DNA of 64,000 bases, from the NCBI RefSeq assembly GCF_029962835.1, contig NC_080589.1:20109586-20173585 (forward strand). Direction: 5' to 3'. The notes under the pieces were generated by a model that saw only the letters and a list, made by a program, of their open reading frames with translations, was not told the origin of the DNA and made no database searches. Positions 34,601 to 46,600 of this stretch are shown here, piece after piece. Each line of letters opens with the position of its first letter. Position 1 is the first letter of the stretch. The stretch comes from Magnolia sinica (taxonomy: Eukaryota > Streptophyta > Magnoliopsida > Magnoliales > Magnoliaceae). Position numbers and translations under genes: made by a program.

Positions 34601-37600
34601 AGGAGTTTTTATAAGAGTTGATAATGCATGGGCATTTTCACACCGGGCTCGAGTGGGGTAGCCCGTGGGATGCGGGGACACACTCGGGGTGGGTGACTCA
34701 TGTGATTTAGGGCCCACGGTGGAGGTCTCATGTTCGAGACTCCTCACTGGGGGTGATTAATGCAGGGGCATTTTCACACCAAGCTCGAGTGGGGTAGCCC
34801 GTGGGATGCGGGGACACACTCGAGGTGGGTCACCCATGTGATTTGGGGCCCACGGGGGAGGTCTCGTGTTCGAAACTCCTCACCGGGGGTGATTAATGCA
34901 CATTGCACACGGGGCTTGAGTGGGGTAGCCCATGGGATGCGGGGACACACTCAGGGTGGACGGCCCATGTGATTTGGGGCCCACGAGGGGAGTTCAGCCG
35001 AGGTCTAACTCATGAGATGTGAGGCCTGGGCTATGAGATAAAGGGATTAATTCGCCATACTTTAACAGTTTGAGCTTTTAGAGCAAGTGGTTAATTGTCC
35101 TGCATCAAATTGGTATTAGAACGAGAGGTCTCGTGTTCGAGACTCCTCACCGGGGGTGATTAATGCGGGGGCATTTTCACACCGTGTTCAAGTGGGGTAG
35201 CCCATGGGATGCGGGGACACACTCGGGGTGGGTGACCCATGTGATTTGGGGCCCATGGGGGAGGTCTCGTGTTTGAGACTCCTCATCAGGGGTGATTAAT
35301 ACGCATTTCACACTGGGCTCGAGTGGGATAGCCCGTGGGATGTGGGAACACACTCGAGGTGGGATGCCCATGTGATTTGGGGCCCACGAGGGGGGTTCGG
35401 CCGAGGTCTTAACCCATGAGATGTGGGGCCTGGGCTATGAGATAAAGGGATTAATTCGTCATACTCTAACAGTTCGAGCTTTTAGAGCAAGTGGTTAATT
35501 GTCCTGTATCAGTTGATTAATTAAGTTGTTAGTTAATTGAGTTGTATTTAAAGAGTTGCAAGAGAATAAAAGTTACAAAGAGAAGAATTTTTTTATTATA
35601 TTATCTTAGAGGATTGACTCCCTCGAAGAAGCCTATTTACTCTCATATTTTTAAAGATAATTATTAGTCCATTACAAATTGGTATAAGAGCCTTTCGATG
35701 CTCCGTTGGCCGAGGGTACCCATTTGCCCTAGTTATTTGAACCCGTAGGTTAGCTTAAGGAAACTCAAGAGTCCCAACAATGTGTTTTTATGAGCTAGCG
35801 CAATAGTTGGGTGTCCTTGCTTCAAGTTATGGCATTTCGACCAAACACAAGTACAGGAACGTGAGAACTTGCTAGGAAATTCGGTGAATTGCCATGCCAA
35901 CAACTCTTAGCCCAACACCTTGGGAGGAATCCATACAAGGGCACTCTGTTTGGACTTTCCCAAGTTCACTGGGAGTGATCTGACAGCGTGGCTCTATCGA
36001 GCTCATCGATTCTTCACTTATCATCAAATCCCTCCCCAACAAAGGTTGTTGCTCGCCTCATTTCACATGGAGGATAAGGCACTTGCTTGATATTAGTGGA
36101 TGGAGAACTTCAGAGTGCTAACAAGCTGGGACACCTTTACCAAGGCCTTCAAGACACGATTTGCCCGACCGCATATGAGGACCCGGGTTGAGACTCTCAC
36201 CAAGCTTCGTTGAGTGACTTCAACGGAGTACCAAACTTGAGATCCTTGCTAACTGCACAAAAGGATTGACTGAATCCTTTGTGATTAGTTGCTTTTTGGG
36301 TGGTCTCAAGGATGACATCCAACTTAGTGTTAAAATGTTCAAGCCAACAACCTTGTTTACGGTATTTGGGTTAGCTCGAATATAAGAAGAAAAGGTGACT
36401 ACTAGATGCAGGCAAAACCAAAAGTGGGAGTCGTTCCATCCTCCCTTACAATCCATGCGTTGCAAGGAAACTCACCTTACTAGTCCAACGGCTCACACCG
36501 TCAGGTTTAACTGCGATGACAAGTGGAGACTAGGCTACAGGTGCAAGGTGCTAAAGTTGCACATATTCGACGGTGCAGAACGGGTCAAAGAAGCTAAGGA
36601 TAACCCCGATGAAGTCACTACATTGGAAGACACTGATCATGGGGGTATCTGTTGATTAGACCCCCGAAATCTTGCTTCGCACAATAGTTGGAACTTCGAC
36701 ACCACAAACTATGTGGCTACAACGGTACTTTAAGAACCAACTAGTGGTAATGTTAGGGGATTCTTGGAGCACTCATAGTTTCCTAGATCCCTCAATTGCC
36801 CGTAGAGCTAATCTATCAATTTGCTCAAGAGGTCAATTTGAAGTAATGGTGGCAAAGGGTGAAAGGCGATGTTGCAAAGGGGTTATTTAATCTTTACAAG
36901 GGAATCCTGTCCAAATAGATTTCTACATCTTATCACTTGGTGGGCGTGATGTTATCCTAGGTAGAGCTGGGCAAAACAGATCCGATCCAGTGGATCCGAC
37001 TCGATCCTAACTGAACTGACGGTCTGGATCGGTGTGGCTTGAGTTAGATATTTCAGATCCGAATGATTTTCGGATCGGGATCGGGTCGTCATCAATCCGG
37101 ACCGATTCGGTGGATCCGACCCAATCCTAACCGAACTGACGGTCTATATCGGTGCGGCTTGAGTTAGATATTTCAGATCCGAATGATTTTCGGATTGGGA
37201 TCAGGTCGTCGTCAATCCAGACCGATCCGGTCCGAAACCCGATCCGAATGGATCCGATCTGAAGCCTTAGGAGGATTTTAATGGAGGATATCCATTCATT
37301 ATTGTTTTCCTATGGTGTGGTCCACCTGAGATTTTTATCCCTCTAATATTTTGTATCAAGCCTTTAAATGATCTGTAAAAATGGATAAATGGCATCGATG
37401 AAATACATACATCATGGTGGGGCCCACAGATCATCGACACCACTACTGCTTTCCGTCAGAGGCATCATACCACACCACTGACACCAGCTACCGCCCTAGC
37501 CTAGGCTAGCTGTAGCTGGCTAGGTACGTGGTGTGCAAAGACGACACTGACACTCCTCGAGCTCCGAGTTGTACGAATGGTTCAAAGGAGATCAAAGTTG

Positions 37601-40600
37601 TATGGGCCCCACAGTGATGTATTTATTATATCTACACCGTTCATTTATTTTTAGAGATCATTGGAGAGCATTATCCAAAAAATGAATAATATCCAAAGAT
37701 CATCTGGACCACACCACAAATAGCAGCAGAGAATAATTTTCACCATTAAACATTTCGTGTAGTCCACTTGATAGTTAGATCTATCTTATTTTTCGTCTCA
37801 AGCGTTATGACGAGCTCGCCAAAAGGATGGACGATTTGGATATAACACATACCCCATGATCAGACCCACATAACTTGCTAACGTCATTACAGGCTTACGG
37901 CAAGTAACTTGCGTGAAAAGTATTCACTGGACTTTCGTGCAGTGCACATAGCATATGTCCGGTAAAAGTATATATATGGTAACAGAGAGTTCTTTTAGAG
38001 CCATGTGGGGCTCGCCTTGATGTATATGTTTTATCTAAGCCGTTCATCCATTTTGACATATCATTTTAGGCTTTGGGCACAAAAAGGAGGTATATTAAAG
38101 GTTGAAGTAGACCACACCACATGAAACAGTTGGATTAAATTCATACGATCCAAACCCGATCCGACTCAGTTTCACTGATCGAGTCGGACTCGGTCTGGGT
38201 CAGGTCAACCATCCATCGGATCGGTCCGAGTCAGGTGACCCGGACTTGGTCCCGGATCGGATCGAGTTCGGGTCAGGCCATTGAGACTTCGGATCGGGTT
38301 GAGTTGGACCCAATCCGATCCAATCCGGACCGATGCCCAGCTCTAGTCCTAGGGGCCCACTAGTTACGGACCTTAGGGCCCATAATATAGGATTTCTCCA
38401 ATCTATCAATGCAGTTTACTCTAAATAATAGGCGGCATCAACTTAGAGGGGAATCATCCACATATCAACTCCCTTTTACGTGACATGACCCGAACCCAAT
38501 TGCCCAACCTAAGTTTGGGTTCGGTTGTCAAGGTCCTTGGGTGGGTTCGGGTTGGAAAATGCCAACCCAATTTGAATTTGGTTTGGGTTTAGGTTGAGCA
38601 AATTCGCATCAGGGTAGTTTAGGTGGGAATAATCACATGTATTTGGGTCAGGTCGAGGTTGGGTTGGGTTGAGTCAGGTATAGAGGACTTTCTCGGGATG
38701 GGCCACTTGCACTGGAATTTGGGTTGGGTCCTTTTGAGGTCGAGCTTCAGTTGACTCACCCAACCTGCCTGAGTTGCCCCGTAGTTGGCACATGCGCAGC
38801 TGATGCCTTTTTTAACCTCCATTTGTGTGAATGGATTTAGCATTCATCATTGAACACATGCTAACTCATCCAGAATATGCTCATTGTTGAAAATTTAAAT
38901 TGTATTTATTCTCAAAATGGGCATGTTATTGTATTTTGTTATTTCATTTTAATTTGCTAACTGGAATTAAACCTATGAATTCTATGTTATGAGTGTTTCG
39001 TCATAATGACTTTCCCTTCAATCTTTTGGCTGCATTTGGGTATGTCTGGTCAGGTTTGGCCTGGGTATTGGTTACCCATATTCTGATCCGAGTATGGGAA
39101 TTGGCATGTTTTCCAAATTCGAGTCATTGGTTCGGGATCCGATCAGATTCAGGTATCCTGTCAGGGTCCTCTCATGTCTAGTTTTGAGCATGAATTGGAT
39201 CTGGAATTGGGTTGGGATCCATATTCAGTCCATGCTAGAAACATGTGTTTTGTAAGGTTGTAAAATTGTTTAGTGTAATCAAAGGATAAAACAAAAAAGA
39301 AAAATCATATATTGGATTACTGACAGATACTCGAACCGGGTAAGTAATATATCCTGATCTCTAATTAGCTCTGAGATCCTCATGCTGACCTGTCGGTATT
39401 CAGATTTAAGCACACTAAACATATTTGGTGTTTGGGGCAGTAGAAAATAGAAATTACATTAAGGAGGCTTCTATTTTCCTTCTTCTTAATCTGCCTCAAT
39501 GTACAATCAAGATAGGAATTCGAAGCTCAACCATGATTTGGTGGTGGCACTTCCTGGCCACTTGGGAACTAAGAAAATTGAAAAATAGGAAATAATCCAG
39601 TAATAAAGCTTCATGCTGCATTTTAGCAGCATAGTCTTTTGCACTGCATACTGTGCCACAACATTCTTTATTCTGGACCCCCCCAAGTCATCTTGGTTGG
39701 GTGGCTTGATTGTCCAACCAGGGTTACTTTTGAGCCTGTTGCTGTTCCCCTACCAAACCAAACCAAAAGGTGGGCCCTGCTGTTGAGCACAATGGGCTAT
39801 CTGATCTGTGCTTTGTAATATGATCTGAAACCTTTGGCATTGGATGATTTCCTCAAGAAAAAAAGCCACTTGATTCAAGACAACAAACAAATGTTGCAGT
39901 TTTCCTCGTCTTGGACTGATTGTATGAGGACCTGATTCAGTAAAATTTCACGTATTTTTGTTGCATTGTTTTCCCAAAATAGGTGAGAAACTCAAAGATG
40001 GGGGTGTGCAATTCGATGATACCCTTCCTCTTGATAGCAACTCTTTATTTGAAACCGAATTGGTGGAAGAAGGTGCTGATCTAGATGGTGAAACCCAAGT
40101 TTTGGAAGATCTGGATTGCATTGTGCATGATTTTCACGGTGAAACCCAATTATTAGAAGATACGGATTGCATGACAGATGAATGTGAGAAAGAGGTTGCC
40201 GTCGACAGTGATGCCGAAGGAACAGAGAGAACTGAGGTGTTGTTAAGTGATGCTGATGGGGTCTCTGATGATGGGACTACTTCCCTTAAAGTCAATGGCT
40301 TTAATGGTGACAGAGAGATGGGAGACAGGGTGACACAATCTGAGAAGGAGCCGTATGTTCCTCCTCCGTGCGCATTTGACAAAGGTGGGAAGGATTTTGT
40401 GGTGGATTCGGATGCCTCAACTGATGAAGACTGTAGTCCAGGTCAGTCTTAAATTCTGTAGTAGAAGAATAACAATAATTTGCATGGTTTCTTAGAGATG
40501 GTTTTCCTGTGTTCTTTCATCTGGATCATATTGCTATCATTGTCTTCTTTGTGCAACCACTGCCTTCATCATTGTCTTTGTAGTTGCAGTACTGTCCCAA

Positions 40601-43600
40601 CTATTTGGGGTTGACTTAATGAATTCTGTTAATGGAATTTCACTTATTCTTTTGAGTAGGCTTAGTGCTCGAAATAGAATTTCCAAGCTATAAATGGTAC
40701 ATTGAGGGGCTAAAAGAAGAACTAAGGACCTTGTATTCATACATCATAACATTATACTGTGTGATAGTAGCAGCATAACTGTTCTTTTAGTGCACTTAAG
40801 CATTTTAAAAAGTCTATTGTACCTTTTTAAAAAAAAATCTAAATCTTCATTAATCCACCGTCAACAACTTCATTTTCTTGTCACACCATCAAGTACCAAC
40901 CTCCTGTACTGATGATCAAATGGTTAGAATCATTCAATCATTGTGAAGTATGCATGGTAGCCCATGAAATGTTTCCAGGACTGATGAACAGTCCAGATTG
41001 ATCAATAAAGTTATCCAAGTGTCCAAATGCAACTAGGAGCACAATAACTTTTGCTCCAAGGGGGTAAAAATGATATGTGCATGGTCTTTATTGACTTAGA
41101 GAAAGCATATGACAGGGTCACTAAGAGAGATGATCTGGTGGATGTTGAGAAAGGACTAAAGGAATCTGAAGAGGTTACATTGGCATGTCAGCAACATGTA
41201 CTTAGGAGCAGTTAACTAATGTGAGGACCACTAAAAGAGACAAATGAGTTTCCAATTAAGGTGGGTCTACATCATGGGCCACATTGAGTCCATATCCTTT
41301 TGCTTTGGTTATGGATGAGTTAACTAGGCATTTGCATGAAAAGTTTTTTGGTGAATGTTGTTTGCAAATGACACAGTTTTATTGATGAGACAAGGGAGGG
41401 GGTCAACGCAAAGGTAGAACTTAGTATTGGTAATCTTCCTCTGGTTTAAATATCCACTAACAAGTGAGTCTTGACTCCTTACATGTTTCTCCATGCATTC
41501 CTTTCACCTTGTGGATGGAAAAGAATACAGGTTATCAATAACCAATACAGGTTATCAATAACTGCTACATGTGTGCCTTCACTATTTTTGTTGTTGCAAA
41601 TTGGTTTGAAAGAGATTCTGGAGGGTCCTTTTAGATATAGCAAATTTGGAAAATGTTTCGTAAATTTGATGCCTTGTCTTGCAACTTGCCATCAGGATAT
41701 GATCCCCACAAAGGATGATCATATAAATCACATGGTAAAGGAGAAAGAGAAGCTTTGAGGGAAAGGGTTGTGTTAGAGAATGCCTATCTCACATACCTTA
41801 ATCTTTATTATAAACCCTAATCAACATAAAGAGAATGATGTACATGGGGTGCACCAAAATTAAAATACACGCAGACCAAAGAATATTACAAAAAATACCC
41901 ATACAAGCCTCCCCCCCAACACACACACACGCGCGCGCGATTTTGAATGTCGGTATCAGCCGGCGTATTGATCCAGAGGAAAAATGATACGATTCGGCAT
42001 TGCGTATTGGTATTGGGCCATATTGGCCCTTATCAGTCAGTTTTTTTTAAAGCAAAAAAATACGGAAAAATATTAGAAAATGAGATATCCAAGAATCTAT
42101 CCTCTTTTTCTTTTCTTTTTTCTTTTTTTTTTTTTTTTTTTTGTATTTTAACCATGTATTCAATGGTGTATCAGACCAGTCTTTGATGAGAATGTTGTCT
42201 ATTGATTTGACTTGTTGAAGGTCAACTAAATGGGCCTTAATTAAACATAAACCAAGCATGATTTGGTGAACAATGGCCCATTACATTGAAATACAATAAA
42301 AAGAGCGTGAAAATATAAAAAAGAAAGTGAAGGTTTACCATTCTTTCCGATTTTTTTTCCATAATCGTCCACTTCGCTTCGATTTGTCGATTCTCATTCA
42401 AATAAATTATTTTGATTCCAAAATAGGTATAGATCTAGCCTAAAATGAGTTTTTAAGCTTCTTCCATGGTTTAAATGAAAAAACGAAAAGAGACGAGTGA
42501 AATTTTGACAAAAAAAAAAATCGAAATCAAAATTGAGCTTTTATGGGTGCATCAGCTTGTATCAGCCCTGTATCGGTGCTGATACGGCCCATATTGGCTG
42601 ATATAGACCGATATGGGTTAGTTTTTTTTGTATAGGGCCAATATGATCCCGTATCGCGTATTGTCTTGTGTTGATACGGATACAATACGGCCGATATGAT
42701 ACCGATATTTATATCCATGCACACACATACTAATGTACACTACTTTTCCAACAATTGGGTAGTAATGAATTTTATCAATAACAATGGCCCGAGGACAATC
42801 TTCAAAAAAAAAAAAAAAAACAAAGAAGAAGAAAAGGAAAAGGAAAAAAAAGAAAGAAAGAATGATTGGCTCTAGTTGTGTGTTGTAAGTTATCATGAGA
42901 ATTCTAGTGAACCAATCCATTAAACCAATTGAAAATTTTTGATCGACTTATCCAATTCAGAATACGAAATAAGGCTTGTTTGGATTCGTGGAAACAAAAG
43001 TGGAGGAAAAGATGTCCTAGGAAACAGTGTTTTCAAGAAACTGTTGGTTCCTCTAATTGTTTTTCATCAAGATTTTTTGGAAATTTTTTTCCTGCATTTC
43101 CAAATATATTGTTTGTCAGCATGGAATATTTCATGGAAAATTTACTTTGAAGATGAAAGGTGGCACATATGTGGTGTTGAAGATGGATTGTAGCATCTTT
43201 CACATTGTCACATGTGGCACATTGGGCATATATCGGGCGCTTGAAGATTGACAATGGTGCATGTGGCATTTGTGAGATGCTTGAAGATGAACGATGACAT
43301 GTGGCACATCGGCACATATAGGGCACTTAATATTGTCAGTGGTAAGTAACTAGTGTTTTCAGTAACTTGCGATATTATTGATATATCCTACGATATATCT
43401 GGTATCCCTATTGGGCGATACGAAACCTAACTTTACTATCCATTTTCATGATATCATGTAATATATCGCACAATATCACGATATATCATGGATATCACAA
43501 TATCGTGCAATATATCGATATCAAGTGTGATATTAAAAGGGATTAAAAAAAAAAAAAAAAAGAAAAAAAAAGAAAAAGGAAATGGACATTGTTTTGTCTA

Positions 43601-46600
43601 GAAAATCCTAAAAAATTCATGAAAATCAAATTTTATTTTATTTTTGCAATAATTTAAAAAAAGTTCCTAGTACGTTGTAAGGTAATTTCGACTAGTCCAC
43701 TCTAGTTTGTTTGAAGAAAATCTTCAAAAATTTTCTGAAATCACGGTTGTAAGCTTCTTGAGACCGGATTCTAAAAGGTGCATATTTTTACTTTTGATTC
43801 ATTTTCTTTTCTTTTCTTTTCCTTTTCTTTTTCATTTTTATATGTTATAAATAGTATCAATCGGTAAGAAATCCATGATTTTTCATAATTTGCATAAAAA
43901 GTAATGAATTTGGAACTTCGATTTCGAAATTTGGAGGAGATGAGCTGAGTTGCAGAAAATTGGGAAAAAATCGAAATTTCTCCAAAAATTTCCAAATCGG
44001 TTGCAATTTTAATGTCCAAACACGAAATCAAACATGTATATAACTTGATTTACACATTCTTGGCAATATGGAGATTTTTCAGAAAGAAATAAATTTTTCA
44101 TTAAAAAATAATTTTTTTCCTTTCACAATCCATAGGTATAAAAAAATTTGCTTTTAAATGTAATGCTTGTGTTTTGATGCATGTCTTCTTACATTTATAA
44201 TTTTTTGAATTGTCTTTGAATATAGTTGCATTAGTTCAATTAGATAACGCATAAATCTGGACCCTATACACAAGAAACCTATTATGTGAACTTGTTTTTT
44301 GTGATTATTTATTTATTTATTTATTTCTAAGTGTGTATTGGTGTCTTTTTAAATAATATCCCTAAAGTTCCATTGAAAAATTCGACCAATTTCCCAGTGT
44401 TTCCTAATAACAGCAATAAATTATGTGATACAACCAATATGTATCTGTATTCCAAGGGTGCGATACATTACCCAACAATGATATGAAAAACATTGGTGGT
44501 ATGTATAAAGCGCTTGAAGTTGAACAATGCCATATGTTGGACACTAGTCTAATGGTACATGTGGGGCACTTAAGATGACAGTGTCACATGTTGCACATTG
44601 ACATGTGAGGCATTTGAAGATGGGTGTGGAACATGTCGCCCATGTAGCACATTACTATGCATGGTACTTTAAGATGGACAGAGGAACATGCTGTGCAAGT
44701 GGCACATTGGCACATGTTGGTGATTGAAGATCAATTGTGGCACTACAAGGCACTCAAAGATGGTAAGTGGGACATATGGCTAACACATGGGGCGTTTGGT
44801 AGAGATGTGTTGTTTCCTCTCCTTTCTCAAATTCTTGGAAATTACATTTCTTAATTATGGACAAGGAAATAAAGAAGCAACATTTTCCAGCAAATGGAAG
44901 GGAAGTGAAAAAATTTTTCCAGGAAATTTGCGACAGTAAACAACGGAATCATTGTTTCCACTGAAATGGTGATTTACATTTTGGCAAATCCAAACAGGCA
45001 AAAACCTAGGTTCTGTGGACTGATCCATGCAGTATGACACACCCAAAAAAATAGATACATACATTCATGGATACATATGCATGCACAGATGTACACATGT
45101 ATGCGCATATGTATTACATTGAGAGAATGCTATTAAGTGGAGGCTGAAGCATAGATTGTCACATATATGTACATACATACATAATTCCATTGAGAAAATG
45201 CATAATTCCATTGAGAGAGTGCTATTAACTGGAGGCTCAGGCAACAAACCAATGAGTACAAGTTTCCATTCATCCTCTTGAGTCCACCCTAATTATGTAA
45301 GCAGCTTCTCCAATGTCTCTAGTATCAAACTTGGGTTGGTAGTGGAGCCTCAATTGTCTCATATATGAAATTGGTAAACTAGTATATGAAAAACTGTCTC
45401 CGTACCAAATTGGCGTGATCCAGGGATGATTTTGTTTATCAGACCTCTAATTCACTAAATAACTTGAGCAACTTGCAAATTCATTCAGCTAGAGTAAGAA
45501 TAGAGGAGGAAACACGAGTGGAAAGTACCCTCATAACCAAAAGCCCCCAAAACAGTTTGGTTTTCTTGCTAAATCTGTCAACAGATCTCCTACAAAATCC
45601 CCCCTTTACATGTTTATATAAACTCTAAATGTTGACAGAAACTCTTTAAACAAATAGATTTTTTTGAATAACTATTCAGCTCTCAGTTAGAAACTAATTT
45701 TGGACATTACCTCCATCTATAACAGTTCCATAACTTTTCAAATTCTACTCAATGAAACTGCCAGCCCCTAATAGAGTCCTAAAACCTTCTTCTTTGCCAA
45801 TGGATTATAGAGAATGAACTCCAAAGAAAAGTCCTTGGGATGTCCTAAATCCATTCGAACTCCTAAAAATTAGATAAAAGAAGTAGAACCTCCACAACTT
45901 TTTTCCCAACAAAAATTTTGTTATCACTCAATAAAGTAAAAACACTAGAACTCCCTAAAAGGTTTTCTGCAACTCATTTTATTTTCTGCGCAAACTGAAC
46001 CATCTAGGCCCCAGTACTGACATCATGGTATTCAAACCACTAATATTTTCCATTCCAAATTGTTCAATACAGATTGTGGTTCATTTGTGATCCTAGTCAC
46101 TGCTTTCACAAATCTAAATTTGTAGTTGTAAGTTATAATATAAATTTATGTTTAGAACGTAGAAATTTATACTTTGATTTATGCAATACCATGCATATAA
46201 TATAATTATGCATGTAGGACCTATAATCAAGGTATTCTATATCAGTAATGGTGGTCGTAGTGGTCACCACCATTATCGATACGGGTATCGGCCGATACGG
46301 GGGTGTAACGATTTTTTTTTTTTTTTTTTTGGCCCGAAAAATTCTGGAAAAATATATATATAATTCAAAATAATGTAAGTATTCCGAGTATGCATTCATT
46401 TTTATTTTTTATTTTTAAACATGTTTACGGTAGCATAACAGTCCACTCTTGGTTGAGAGTGTTGTATCTAGTGAATTTATGAACATGGTTATGTGTCTCT
46501 AATATTTACATATCATAATCAAGCATTAGAACTAGAAATCTGAAAAAGAGTGAGTAAATAATTTTTGGAAAAATGGCCCTCGGAGTTTCTATTTGCCCAA

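Larger units (their letters stand above)
34316..35676 (+). mobile_element. LTR of a second gypsy remnant (plus), split by a SINE and a TRIM-like element
   Basis: Net of the insertions at 34432-34572 and about 34619-35511 this LTR is about 0.3 kb, matching the LTR at 32096-32395. It begins TGATATGTTTGTATGG and ends TTAGTCCATTACA. A primer-binding-site-like TGGTATAAGAGC follows at 35680-35691, close to the TGGTATCAGAGC used by plant elements primed by initiator tRNA-Met. Confidence 0.72.

Noticed and set aside
34619-35511. Regular repeats of about 133 bp, at first sight a CRISPR-like or satellite array
   Set aside because: Units adjoin one another without unique spacers, the window is plant nuclear DNA, and the repeats belong to a TRIM-like element.
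36395-36890. Plus-strand frames with a possible zinc-knuckle and aspartic-protease-like part, considered as a host gene
   Set aside because: They lie after a primer binding site and gag-like sequence, and continue as gypsy pol beyond the hAT insertion; they belong to a broken retroelement.
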